Source of the DNA: Lasiosphaeria ovina
Taxonomy: Eukaryota; Ascomycota; Sordariomycetes; Sordariales; Lasiosphaeriaceae
Length of the DNA stretch: 64,000 nucleotides
Direction of reading: 5' to 3'
Assembly: GCA_033439765.1 (NCBI GenBank)
Contig: JAULSN010000001.1
Location: forward strand, 4,960,001-5,024,000
Part shown: positions 54,055 to 64,000 of the stretch, in pieces
How positions within the stretch are numbered: position 1 is the first letter of the stretch
Layout of the letters: each line of letters opens with the position of its first letter
The notes under the pieces: model-generated
What the model was told of the DNA's origin: nothing
The model's database searches: none
What the model saw: only the letters and a program-made list of their open reading frames with translations
Translations under genes and position numbers: made by a program

Positions 54055-56683
54055 ATGGGGCAGTTATCCTTCCAGGCGTCCAACGCCCTCATCTACTTGA
54101 CATATGGAGCCTTTTTGTGAGTGGGCGCTGAGTCTAGCCCGACTAACAGATAGTGATAACTGCTTTTTTCTCTTTTTCTTCGCTCTGGTATCTCTGAGAT
54201 GGGAAAGCATGATTGGTCGTCTACTGACCTTCGCACACACAGGGTAATCGGGACCGGAGTTGCTTGGACGTTGAGAAAGCAGGGCAAGGGCTCGTTTCTC
54301 TCCGGCAACAGAACTCAGACGGGTTAGGACCTCCCTGGAGGGAGGGGGAAAGCCTCATGGCTCTCTCTACCGCTTGACAGACATGAGCCAATCCTCCTTT
54401 CCTATTTGAATTCACCTCATGGTGGCCTTAACAGAAAGCGGATATGCTAACGAATGGCGCCCCTGTAGCCTTGCCTCTTGCTCTGAATTTCATCGCTTCT
54501 GGTGAGTAACAGAATGCGAAAAGGGCGCTCACCGCCGTGAACCTCGAAGATCAGAGCGGTAGCAAGTGAAATAAATACGCAAGAGGCAGCCCTAGGGGCC
54601 ACGGCCACGCAAGACGCGAAATGCTATCCAGCATTGGTCAGATCGGGCCGACCCGACATCAGACTCCAATGTCGGAGATAAACTGAGGGCTTCAGGCGGC
54701 GAGAAAGTGAACAAGGCCAGGTTCGTACCCAAAGTCCACCAAAGCTTCATCCCTCTTGGCGCATCCTCGGCAATCCCCGTCTACGCAAAGTGGGCTTCTG
54801 GGAGAGCTGTTGAATGGCGGCCTTGAGGGATGAAGATTGCGGCTCACTACGGGCGCCGAGTTGAAGCAAGCATCGTGGGCTCCAACCTGTCTTCTTTCCA
54901 TTCGCTCTCAATTGGCGAACGAAGAAGAGAAGAGGGGAGAGCCAGCGTCTTGTGGAGACGAAGCTGAGATTGTACCGTGATTACTCGATCAAGTTAATGC
55001 TTGCGTGGGAAACGTGCTGCCGCTCCGATCAAACCCCTTCCTATCCCAACCCCTTTCCTTCCCCCAACTCTGGCGATATTGACAGTCTAAACCCTGCAGC
55101 TCTCGGATCCGGAATTCTCTTCTCTTACCCTCAGCTCGCCACGCTCGCTGGCGTCCAGGGGGTGATGGTATACGCACTCTCCTCTGCCTTGCCGCTACTG
55201 GTATTCTCTTCGCTGGGGCCTGTCATCCGACGCAAGTGCCCTGAAGGCTTTGTCCTCACCGAATGGACGCGGCAACGATACGGGACTATAGCTGCCTTGT
55301 ACCTCAGCTTCATGACCCTTGTAACCCTATTTCTGTACATGGTCGCCGAGCTGTCTGCCATTGGCCAGGTCGCCGGTCTTCTTACAGGCATGGACGGGCT
55401 TCCCGTTCTCATCGTGGAGTGCATTGTAACGACTATCTACACTTGTATGCTCACCACGTGGCGTTTGCTGAGTCTTTCTTGTTGGAAGTAGTGCTGACAT
55501 ACAATTTCAGCACTCGGGGGCTTCAAGATATCATTTTTTACGGACAACATCCAAGGAGCGATGGTTATCGGACTCATCATCATCGCCACCATTGCTATTG
55601 GCGTCGAGACTAAGATCGACACGAGTCTCATCGAGTCCTCTGGACTGACAAAGCCGACCCTGCTTGGCTGGCAGCTACTCTACATTCTTCCGGTCGCCAT
55701 CTTGACGAATGACTTTTTCTTGGTATTTCTTCTCTAGCTACGCACCCCTCTGGTATCCTACTGCGTATTTAGATTAACACTGACATTTGGGTTGTCTCGT
55801 CCAAAAGTCTAGCTTCTGGCTTAGAACATTCGCTTCTAAAACAGACAAGGACCTTTTGATTGGGGTCTCTATCGCAGTTGTAGTCATCCTCATCATAGCA
55901 GTACTTGTCGGATGTACCGGCCTCATTGCTGCGTGGGCAGGTATCTGGCCTGGGGACCCTGACAATCCGGTGGACGGATCCGTCGCTTTCTTCGCGCTTC
56001 TGGAACAGCTCCCAACCTGGGTAGTTGGCGTCGTACTTGTCATGTCAGTCACGCTCAGCACGGCTGCCTTTGACTCGCTGCAGTCAGCCATGGTGTCATC
56101 GGCCTCCAATGACATCTTTCGAAACCGACTCAACGTCTGGTGGATCCGCGGCGGCGTTGTGTTGATCATGATCCCCGTTGTCGTCATTGCAATCCGCGCT
56201 CCGTCCATTCTGCAGATTTTCCTCATCTCGGACCTTGTCTCGGCTGCCGTGATTCCCGTCCTGGTTATTGGGCTGTCAGACGCCTGCTACTGGTGGCGCG
56301 GCTTTGAGGTTGTCGTCGGCGGGCTGGGCGGCATCCTGACCGTCTTTATCTTCGGTACCATCTACTACGGCAACGCTCTCGAAGGCGCCCAGCTGATTCT
56401 TTTGGAGCAAGGCCTGTATGGAGAGGGCTGGGGCGCATTTGGCGCATTCGTTGCGGCTCCCGTGGGTGGGCTGCTCTGGGGCTTTGGCGCGTTGGCCCTG
56501 CGTCTCACTGTCCAGTTTCTGGTTTCCAAAAAGACGGGCCGCAGATTCGATGCTCTTGACCGCCCGGTTCAATTGTCTGGAGAGCAAGGCGGATCAGGCG
56601 TCGGTAACGATAATCTGGTGGACGAGGTTGACGATGGCTCCGATGCACCTGGTCTCGCCAAAGGCTCTGGCAAGTTTTTCTGA
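54055..56683 (+). CDS. Sodium:solute symporter family transporter (urea-transporter-like)
   Basis: Exons 54055..54116, 54243..54322, 54469..54501 (33 nt), 55100..55444, 55511..55722 and 55808..56683; 535 aa. Splicing rebuilds ALPLALNFIASALGSGILFSYP, IYTSLGGFKISF and NDFFLSSFWLRTFAS. The protein is almost wholly hydrophobic with about 13 predicted helices, and carries the SSS features GFVLTEWTRQRYG, SLGGFK..FTDNIQGAMV and TLSTAAFDSLQSAMVSSASND. A hydrophilic, acidic C-terminal tail (about 490-535) would be cytosolic. By family, SSS proteins couple Na+ or H+ to uptake of urea, polyamines, proline and similar solutes. Substrate cannot be assigned. The intron between exons 3 and 4 is 598 nt, far longer than any other in the window. 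Confidence 0.9.
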
Positions 56684-57504
56684 AACGTATACTCTGTTAC
56701 GAGAAATGGTGCAAGAAATCATGACAGCGGCGAATCCTGTTTCGCCGTTTTTGATATTGGAAGGGTGAACAGCCGATTTTGAGTTGGAACCGGACTCGAT
56801 TTTCTCACGACTTCGATCACCATTTCCCCATCACAAACTTCCTTGCCCCTATTATCACCAAATGCACCAGAAAAACAGGGTTCTTTTCGCTACATTCATT
56901 CAGTAAACCCCTGACGTAACGTGGCAACACGAGATTGGAATTTGCTAGCATACAAACAGCCTCAGGGGGTTATTTTCGGGCTGTCTCTGCTTTTGGCCTC
57001 GAGGGCGTACCTTAGCTATTGCGGAGTCGATAATATATATGCCCTCATTCGTTCCCTAAGTTTGTAATTCTGACGAATCGTATCTTTATTGGGTGCTCGT
57101 AATGTCGCTTTACCACTCGGTCCTCAAGCCCTCCGGGCGACCGGCTGAAGGAAGAAGGCATCCTTTCTTAATGTCCTAGATTAAATTCGGGAGATTCGCC
57201 TGTGGCTATTTGGTGTTTTGAATGGCTCATTAGTCGATCATGGATGAGTACTAGAAAGTGGTTTATATTGATATAGAATACAAATGGGCGGGCTCGCTTC
57301 GGGTGTGATGACTGGCGCGGGCCCCTCCAAACTCTGGATGTGGCTTCCCTATGTACTCCGTGCCCCTTGCCCGCGTCTAGTGCTCGTTCCTGGAAGTGAC
57401 AAGTGCGTGAGTTACTATACAATATCGAACACACTGAGGCAGGTATTATGTACAAAGCCGCCCGGCTTCAGGCCTCCTTGGCCAGTTATCGCTACTTGAA
57501 CCGC
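56684..57504. other. convergent intergenic region, no gene seen
   Basis: 3' flanks of the symporter (+) and the mL45-like gene (-). No coding signal. Confidence 0.6.
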
Positions 57505-58522
57505 TTAGACCTTGTGTTTAGACATCTCTTCAGCCTCCAATGACTCAAGCAGGTGCTTCTCTACCTCCCAGTCCTCGGCGAGCGTGGGTTTAAGCGTGCC
57601 AAAGATGCGCCACTCGTCCTGGGCCCACGTGTTTCGATCAACCGTGCAGGTTATTACAACATTCTCCACAAGGTCGACCTCCTTCTCGCTTCCGGGGATG
57701 ATCCGTCCCTGGCCCTTGGCGCTGTCATCATACTTGACCATATGCTGCCGGCTGGCGATGGCGACAACCAACTGCCGCACGAAGGGACTCCCTGGCTCGC
57801 GTGTTATGGGCGAGATCTTGCGAGACAAAACACGGGGGTACCGCCACGTCTTGTTGTAGCGGACCAGCTCCCAGCTGTAGCGCACCGATTTGGGCCGCGT
57901 GTCGATGCTGGCCAGCAAGGGGACGGCCAGCTTTGTGACGCAGATCTTGTTGATGGTGTTCTTGTCACCGGCGGCTATCGCCTCGGACATGGAGCGGTGC
58001 AGAGCCTTCGCGGATAGGACGGCCAAGGCAGTCTTGGGTTTCCACAAGGCGCGCTTGAAGAAGCTGGGCTTCGAGGAGAGATTCACTATGAGACTCTGGA
58101 CTATGTCCGTGCCCCATGATTTGACAGCGTCGTAGGCAAAGCGGAAGAAGGGCCCTGCATTGCGAGGAAACTTTGACAGCGGAGGGCGAACAAAGGTACC
58201 TAGCCGGGGGAACGAGAGACGAGGAAATGTTAGCCAGATCAGCTCGCTCGCAAGATGGTGAGTGAGGGTGGGCGTGTGGAAACGTACCGGGAAAGAGCAT
58301 CGCTACAGCTGCCGAGTTCGTCTGAGATAAAGATTGCAGTTGCTTGGCCGATTGTAACCTGGGAGAGGGTTGATCCGTCACATTCTGATACATGCGACCA
58401 ACTTGTTTCCGGATATTAGAATCTCGTGCGCATTGAGACGTGGAAGAAAACGGGCGAGCTGCTGGCGATGCCGCCATCGGAGCCAGGCCCGCGGCGCGCA
58501 GGCCCAACCTCGATGCTGCCAT
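57505..58522 (-). CDS. Mitochondrial Mba1/mL45-like protein (Tim44-like fold)
   Basis: Exons 58522..58288 and 58199..57505, minus strand, 309 aa. The intron is 88 nt (donor GTACGT, acceptor ggctag), and the join reads AMLFPGTFVRPPLSKFP. Residues 1-30 (MAASRLGLRAAGLAPMAASP..ARPFSST) are rich in Arg/Ser/Ala without acids, a typical matrix presequence. The folded part has FFRFAYDAVKSWG, then ALHRSMSEAIAAGDKNTINKIC, then VRYSWELVRY and RQLVVAIASRQ, matching the Tim44-like domain of Mba1/MRPL45. By family it sits at the exit tunnel of the mitoribosome and helps insert new inner-membrane proteins with Oxa1. It lies divergent from EOS1. The family assignment is from motif pattern, not a search. Confidence 0.88.
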
Positions 58523-59167
58523 GGCCGCTGGGTAGCTTTGAAGTGCGTTTTTGCTTTCGTCGGTACGACGTCGATTGCCAGTGGGTTTCCCTCGGAATCC
58601 TGCCTATATCCCTCTCCCTCTCTTCTCTCGTTGTCTCTCTGTCAGGGTGTCCTCGGTCGGGAGAGGAAGTCGTCGCTATGCATGGCCGGGCGTGGTCGGC
58701 GCAAAGGTAAAAAAATGTTAAAGGGTTCGTCATGTAGCGAAAAGTGAGGCCCGTGGTCGCCCAAAAATATTTCTTGCATGCCGATGTTGCCCGCCGTAGA
58801 ATTTATGGGGGGTGGCTGCCGCCGCATCCTCCCCCACTTCGGAACGCCAACTTCAAGCTGCCCAGCTGCGCTTTGTGGTGAAAGGAAACCGAATGATTAC
58901 GCTGTAGCTACAGGGGGGCCCATGGCGACCATGACCTCAAGAAGCTCAACCACCCGCCGCCCAAACTTGATTCTGTTATCTTAGAAGGGCCGCTTGCTCC
59001 TGAAATTTCTGTTATTTTCGCATATTCTAGCCTTCTGTGCATTGGAGTTGCCTGTATACGCAAAACCCCGCCTAATCTCGCCCCAGTCCCGTCCCCAATA
59101 CCCTTTTCTTTTTCGCTTTCAGAGGCAGGGAGACCCAAATGCTCCATGGGGACAGAAGAGTATCTAG
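58523..59167. promoter_or_regulatory. divergent promoter region, mL45-like / EOS1
   Basis: 645 bp between divergent start codons. CT/TC-rich near 58610-58650. No coding exon seen. Confidence 0.55.
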
Positions 59168-60591
59168 ATGTCCAACCGAGCAAAGGTGACCGCACAGCGG
59201 CGAGTGGATAGCAACAGCACCGGAGCCGACACTGCCAGCTACAACTTGACGCCGACGTCGACTTCCACCTCGTCGTCTTCCCGCAAGACCGGCAGTGGCA
59301 GCGGCAACAAGCAGCTACTGCTCACCCCCCACCCCCGTCCGCAACAGCAGCAGTTTGAACATCACGATAGTAGCGCCCCGCCCTCTTATGATGTTGCCGC
59401 CACTAATACCTTGTCTTTTACGGGAAGCTTGACCGGGGAAGATAGCCCAAGCGCGACGACGGCCCATTCGTCGCTCCTCCAACCCCGCGTCGCCGTTGCT
59501 CTGGGCGTGGCCGCGGCCTGGCATCCGCTGCTGTTCGCATGTCGCCTGCTGTCGATTGTCCCGGCCATATGGTGGGGCCTCCCGAGCGGCCTGCGCCTGC
59601 TGGCCATGCTGCACATGGTTATCTTTGGCCGGAGTCTTGACGGGCCAGTTGGCAGCAGCAGCAGCAGTAGCAAAGTCGGTAGCAGTCGTGTGTTCTCGCT
59701 AGCATCAGCATGCAGCGGTCACGAGCTGTCGTTCGAGGCGAGACTGCGGCTCACCGAGACGCTGCTCGCTACGATATGGGTGCGTTAGTGTGGTCTTCCT
59801 CGGCTCTTGATGAGACGATACGGGAATAATGACAAAGGAGAACATCAACCTGAATGCACGCGTACTGACCTTTTGGGGGACCACGATTAGTGCCTAGCTT
59901 CGGGTTATCTATCCTTCTTCTTTACCGACTGTCTCATGTCTAGGTGGTATGTTTCGCCCTGCTTCCCTTCTTTGTTTCTCGCCTCTCCTGTCGCTCTGGA
60001 TCGATTAGGGAATAGAGAATCTGGTCGTGTGTTCATTCGTTCTAACACTCCACAGGCTCCTCAACTATACACCCCAAGCGACTATCGTCCGCCTCTTGAC
60101 AATCAACGCCTTGAACGGCTACCTGACGTCGTGGGTTCTGTATGTGACGGGCGGTTCGGAGGACCCTCGCCTCCTTTTGCCTGCCTGGATCGGAATATCT
60201 AGTGTAAGTAGGAAACCTCAGAACCCCTATTCTGTCTTTGTACTCTAGCTCACCGCCTCTTTGTTATTTGCGCTTTCTCCCGTCTTTCAAAATGTCTCGG
60301 AATCGTATAAAATATCCATTTCGCTAACGTTTTATACACACACAGACCTTGACGTTGATGTATCACATCACACAGCGAAAGATCAACATCCGAAAGGAGA
60401 CATCCATGTCTATCAGTATATTTTCTATTGCGAGCTTTATCAGTATGGTCGCACTTCTTGCCCAGTTGCACTCGAACCGGTCCGACTACCCTAATATTCC
60501 CTTGGTTGCTTGTGTCAGGAGGGTTGTACTCGAGGCCGGAAAAGTTGCCCTCACGATAATGGAGTACGGAAATGTTGCTCGGGACCTGTAG
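59168..60591 (+). CDS. eos1: N-glycosylation protein Eos1
   Basis: Exons 59168..59779, 59891..59946, 60056..60203 and 60346..60591; 353 aa. Donors are GTGCGT, GTATGT and GTAAGT; acceptors gattag, ccacag and acacag; ctaac/ctgac branch sites are visible. Residues 1-105 are Ser/Thr/Gln-rich and disordered. The Eos1 membrane domain follows: ARVA-like VAAAWHPLLFACRLLSIVPAI, then SYLSFF-type GYLSFFFTDCLMSRWLLNY, then TPQATIVRLLTINALNGYLTS, and HITQRKINIRKETSMSISIF near the end. By family, Eos1 is a multi-spanning ER protein needed for normal N-glycosylation and oxidative-stress tolerance in yeast. Its biochemical activity is unknown. The conserved core is complete; the long Ser-rich N-terminus is lineage-specific. 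Confidence 0.92.
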
Positions 60592-61184
60592 TAGTACTTC
60601 CACATTTTCCTGGGCGGGGCGTTTGGTGGGGGTGTTCAGAGATGGAGTTTTGGATATTAAGGGAATGTTTTGTTATTATCTCTTGGCTTCTTGTCTGGGC
60701 AAACTACAACAATAACTACTACACGGGCGAACAAACCCATAATAGCGCGGGTAATAAATACCGTTAGTAGCTACAGCTTTAAACGAGGGCGACTCAATGA
60801 TCAAAGTCGCGTTAACCAATTTCTGGTCGGTAGCGGAGAGTGTGGAAAGAGAAAGCTTGTCAAAAGATCCATGTTCATAACTGCGAAACCTGCAGAGGCC
60901 ATAACGAGAGACTTGCAGGTGGCGGTCGTCCAATAAAGACAATCGTTAAATGAACGACAACCCAAGCAAACGGCCCGTATCGCATAAACACTGTCCTCCA
61001 ATTGCCACTTAGTGCCAATGTAAGGTGTAGCCCGTAACCATCGTGGGTATCATGCTCGTGTTGCCACCAGATCCCCAGCCGGGGTCTTCGTCACTTAGAT
61101 GCCGAGAAGTCAAACATCAGAAGTCCTTGCCTCAGAAGCGGCTTCCGGGCTCCAAGCGAAGTGGCGGCACTTGGCATGGTTGGC
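60592..61184. other. convergent intergenic region, no gene seen
   Basis: 3' flanks of EOS1 (+) and SUI1 (-). No coding signal. Confidence 0.6.
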
Positions 61185-61898
61185 TTAAAAGCCGTGGACC
61201 TTGATGGTCTTCTCATCGAGGGCCAAACCCTCGTCCTCGTTGGTGAGGAAATCCTTGATCTTGGTGCGCTGATCGCCCTGGAGCTGAATCACCTCACCCA
61301 TTCCCTTGGAATCCTCGTCACTGATGATGGTGCCATTGCAGGCTGAGCGAGTGTTAGACAACTTGGACTTTGGACCAACAGAACGAGGGGTGGTGTGTAT
61401 ATAACTAACCAAACTCCTTCTTCACGACCTTTAGGATCTTCTTCAGATCAAACTTGGGCGGGATCCCTTGAACCGTCGTCAAGGTCTTGCGGCCATTACG
61501 CTCTATAACAGACGATGTCAGAAAAAAGTGCCGTCAAACATGCAACAAAGTGGCGCATTTGAGCTCCCCCACGTGACGAGAGAGGACGGAACCGAAGGGA
61601 GACATACGCTGAATGCGAATATGGATATATTCCTGGGTCTGGACAGTCTGTCCTCCTTCCTCGTCGGCTTCGGCGAAGGGGTCTGTATAGCTTCTAGTCA
61701 GCAATTATCCTGCGCAGCAGAACACGTATGACGCGAGGCGATGACTGTAAAAGCAGGCATGAAAAGCCAGGACTAATCGGGCGTGGCGACATTGCAGTAC
61801 GATCTTCAATCAAAAGCGCAGGTCGAGCAGAAGCAACAGTCGAGTATTAGAGCGATGCTTGGACACGTACCGTAGGTCTTGAGATTTTCGATTGACAT
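61185..61898 (-). CDS. sui1: Translation initiation factor eIF1 (Sui1)
   Basis: Exons 61898..61871 (28 nt), 61682..61608, 61502..61410 and 61342..61185, minus strand, 117 aa. Donors are GTACGT, GTATGT and GTTAGT, with acceptors tacag, atag and ctcag. The assembled protein starts MSIENLKTYDPFAEADE and has YIHIRIQQRNGRKTLTTVQG, PPKFDLKKILKVVKKEF, CNGTIISDEDSKGMGEVIQL and QGDQRTKIKDFL, all eIF1 hallmarks. By family, eIF1 binds the 40S P site in the cytosol, promotes scanning and enforces AUG selection. The C-terminal end (EGLALDEKTIKVHGF) is the canonical IKVHGF terminus with a short insertion before it. Four exons for 117 residues is intron-dense, but all positions keep frame. Confidence 0.96.
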
Positions 61899-63227
61899 AA
61901 ACTCGAGTTTCGCGGGGTGTCTTGGGGAGAAGGGTTTTGGAGGGAGGAGGGGAAGGTAGCGACCGACAACTGGGATAGTGTCTCGCTGAGTAGAGTTGTG
62001 AACTGCGGTGTGGGAGCAGAGAAAGATGTCGATGTGGGCTGGTTCTTGTATGATCTGGCTGCAAAGAGGTGATGCGGTCGAGCAATGGATGCTGATGTTG
62101 TTGATGGCGAAAGGGTTGAAGAGGAGAGGAGGCGGAAGGGGAGAGAGGTGAGGGGAAGAGATAGGGAAATGGTGGGGCGGTGGGTGGGCGCGGGTTTGGT
62201 TTGGGTGGGGCGTGTGGCTCACACTCAAGGCTTAACAGGGGGGGCCTCTTTCCACAAGGCAGCCACAGCCGAAAAGCCAAATCGTGTGGCGGTACCCCGG
62301 CGTACCCGACCCTTGTGATCACTTCCTGTCCGGCTGCCTTCTGGCCGGTGAGTACCTGTCAGGTACCTGGGCTGCTTAGTGGTAGGTTTGCGTCACAGGG
62401 CGTGCCTTCCGCCGCGTTTGGCTACCTGATGCCCGTCATGCTTCCCGTCATGCTTCCCGTCATATTTCAAGGTTCGAGCGTTTTCTAGAAATTCAGGCCC
62501 TTAATTTTTCAGAGACTCTTCACGCCGTTAGGCTGTGGCTGCTGCAAACCAACGCCTGGCTGCATCCGCCGGTATTACAGACATCTCTGATGGATGACTT
62601 CACAATAAAAACATCTAGACTGTGGAGGGCTGGATGGAGAATAATGCATACAATTTGGATTGCCATCAGCCGACTGTGTTCAGGGCTGCCCCAGGCATCC
62701 AGTGTAAAGGAAAAAGGTAAGTAATCCATTGCATAGTAGCTCTCTGAGTGGCGATGGTCGCTCAGGGACCCTGATCGTCATAGCCTCGGGTCGGCCGATG
62801 GAGCGGCCAGATCGATCTGTATTTTCCGGGATCCGAAAGGAGCTCACACGTGTTTGTGTGACTTGTGCATAGGGCTGTGAGGAAAGAAAGAGTCGCGCAG
62901 ATCCGCCCCATCTTTTTGCCTCAACTTCATATGCGTTAGCCCTGGTTCTAGACAAACGTTGCTTCTTGTCCCCGCCCTACCCTGCCCCATCTCTTCTCGT
63001 CTCGTCTCGCCTTGCCTCGCCGCTCCCTCTACCGCAGGACCAAGTAATTCGTATATCGTACGGAGTAGGTATATACGCTACTGGTGCCTTAGCTGCACAC
63101 TTGAAGCAAACCACACTTGCTGTGATGCACTAAGATAGGCAGGCTATTTGAGGATTACGCTCTTGCCTTCCGGCCCTGCCGCCGCCCCTCGCCTTCGCAC
63201 TATTTACACCATCTACAGGCCGCCAGC
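61899..63227. promoter_or_regulatory. divergent intergenic/promoter region, SUI1 / TRM44
   Basis: 1.3 kb. The SUI1 side (61900-62230) is purine-rich on the plus strand, so pyrimidine-rich in SUI1 sense, as in strongly expressed fungal leaders. It contains a 12-bp tandem repeat (62432-62467) and a GTACGGAGTA copy (63058-63067). Confidence 0.5.
62432..62467. repeat. 3 x 12-bp tandem repeat (CCCGTCATGCTT)
   Basis: Two perfect copies and a third with changes in the last four bases, in the SUI1/TRM44 intergenic region. Confidence 0.85.
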
Positions 63228-64000
63228 ATGGGATTCAAACCCCAAGAGTTGGCCCACGATGCAGCCTCCGTAGTCATCCAGGATGACGCTGGCGACAAGG
63301 CAAGCTGGCGACCTCTGCTTCGCCACGAGTGCTCGTTTCCGTCGGCTGTTTTTACAGACATCATGATCAATCTGATCAAAAACCCCAACATCAACTCTTC
63401 GTGGCTTTTCCGCGCCGATATCCTCCATGACTCGGGGGGTAGCGGCATAGACCCAAGACCGTCCGAACTAGGGGCCCTACCTAGCATACCCTCATTTTCG
63501 GGCTTCGAACGCCAACGATGCATTGTCCGGAGGCTTATTCCGAGAAGCACCCAGAGAGATAGGCCGCTGAATCAGACCTGTTTGATATACGCATCGCCGC
63601 CCACGGAGCCCGCGGAAGCGCAGCCTGCTGCTGGCACGCACAAGACTCTAGTAGTCTACCTGCCGCACGTGTCCTCGGAAGCCGAGATGCCTTTCTATCA
63701 CCCAACCGTTCGAGGCATAGCATTTCTCCACGAATGGGCCCCATCCAAGTCTCAGGGGCATATCTCGATTTCGTACCTTTTCTTTGGCGGCAGCGATCGT
63801 ACTGCCGTCAAGCTCACGAGAACCGCCTTACATTTACTCGAGGCTGTTTATAAACATGGCAAGGGCAGAGTCAATGGGTACAAGAAAAGGGTACAGCATG
63901 ATGTGATACTGCCCCAGGCTCGAGTACAAAACACGTACACGGCCCTCAAGCAAAAGTACGCCCGCGGCCTCATAGCAAGCTGGGCCGAGACAACTGATCC
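63228..64000 (+). CDS. trm44: tRNA(Ser) uridine-44 2'-O-methyltransferase Trm44, 5' part (runs off window)
   Basis: Open from ATG at 63228 to the window end, 257 codons without stop or intron. Trm44-type features: NPNINSSWLFRADILHD (about 52-68), RQRCIVRRLIPR, VYLPHVSSEAEMPFYHPTVRGIAFLHEW and the end PQARVQNTYTALKQKYARGL..WAETTDP. By family, Trm44 methylates the 2'-O of U44 in tRNA(Ser) using S-adenosylmethionine, in the cytosol. The SAM-binding Rossmann motifs are expected downstream of the window, so catalytic integrity cannot be judged. The start was chosen as the first ATG of the frame after a pyrimidine-rich leader. Confidence 0.88.
   Translation, partial: MGFKPQELAHDAASVVIQDDAGDKASWRPLLRHECSFPSAVFTDIMINLIKNPNINSSWLFRADILHDSGGSGIDPRPSELGALPSIPSFSGFERQRCIVRRLIPRSTQRDRPLNQTCLIYASPPTEPAEAQPAAGTHKTLVVYLPHVSSEAEMPFYHPTVRGIAFLHEWAPSKSQGHISISYLFFGGSDRTAVKLTRTALHLLEAVYKHGKGRVNGYKKRVQHDVILPQARVQNTYTALKQKYARGLIASWAETTD

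Noticed and set aside
1..64000. Secondary-metabolite or mobile-element cluster
   Set aside because: Apart from al-2 and a general phosphopantetheinyl transferase there is no synthase, tailoring or transposase gene; the rest is housekeeping.

Overview
The window is nuclear DNA from a filamentous ascomycete, most likely a Sordariomycete. The genes carry short spliceosomal introns (mostly 50-100 nt, GT..AG, with CTAAC/CTGAC-type branch sites). The gene set is typical of these fungi: a fused AL-2-type lycopene cyclase/phytoene synthase, CRY-DASH with an RGG tail, CFEM and thaumatin-like GPI proteins, a SUR7-like protein and Eos1. No bacterial, viral, CRISPR or clear transposon feature was found. 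Exon boundaries were worked out by hand from splice signals, frame and family conservation, and the exon lengths of every complete model sum to a multiple of three.

Layout. 0-8.7 kb: 3' exon of a Pbs2-type MAPKK (+), a SUR7/PalI-family membrane protein (-), the bifunctional carotenoid gene al-2 (-) and a membrane-anchored hotdog thioesterase (+). 8.7-15.1 kb: a 6.4 kb stretch with no gene I can support. 15.1-31.4 kb: CRY-DASH (+), 4'-phosphopantetheinyl transferase (-), signal peptide peptidase (-), Med31 (+), RNA polymerase III subunit C11 (-), an ankyrin protein (+), a thaumatin-like protein (-) and an HSPA12-like Hsp70 (-). 31.4-35.3 kb: non-coding, with G-rich low-complexity tracts. 35.3-47.8 kb: a type II membrane protein with an apple/PAN-like ectodomain (+), glucokinase (+), a Naa50-like acetyltransferase with an N-terminal PIP box (-), an Sgf11-like zinc-finger protein (+), a PPIL1-type cyclophilin (-) and a CFEM protein (-). 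47.8-64 kb: a three-RRM protein with nine coding exons (+), a sodium:solute symporter (+), an Mba1/mL45-like mitoribosomal protein (-), Eos1 (+), eIF1/Sui1 (-) and the 5' part of Trm44 (+), which runs off the window.

Most genes are housekeeping and functionally unrelated, so this is not a classical biosynthetic cluster. The closest to a functional grouping is the carotenoid gene and CRY-DASH, which are both light-related in other fungi and lie about 9 kb apart. The items most worth checking are: the in-frame stop before a coding-looking tail in CRY-DASH; the PIP box on the Naa50-like acetyltransferase; a possible alternative 3' exon of MED31; several 5' coding micro-exons of 13-33 nt; and an imperfect-palindrome cluster plus a recurrent GTACGGAGTA motif in intergenic DNA.
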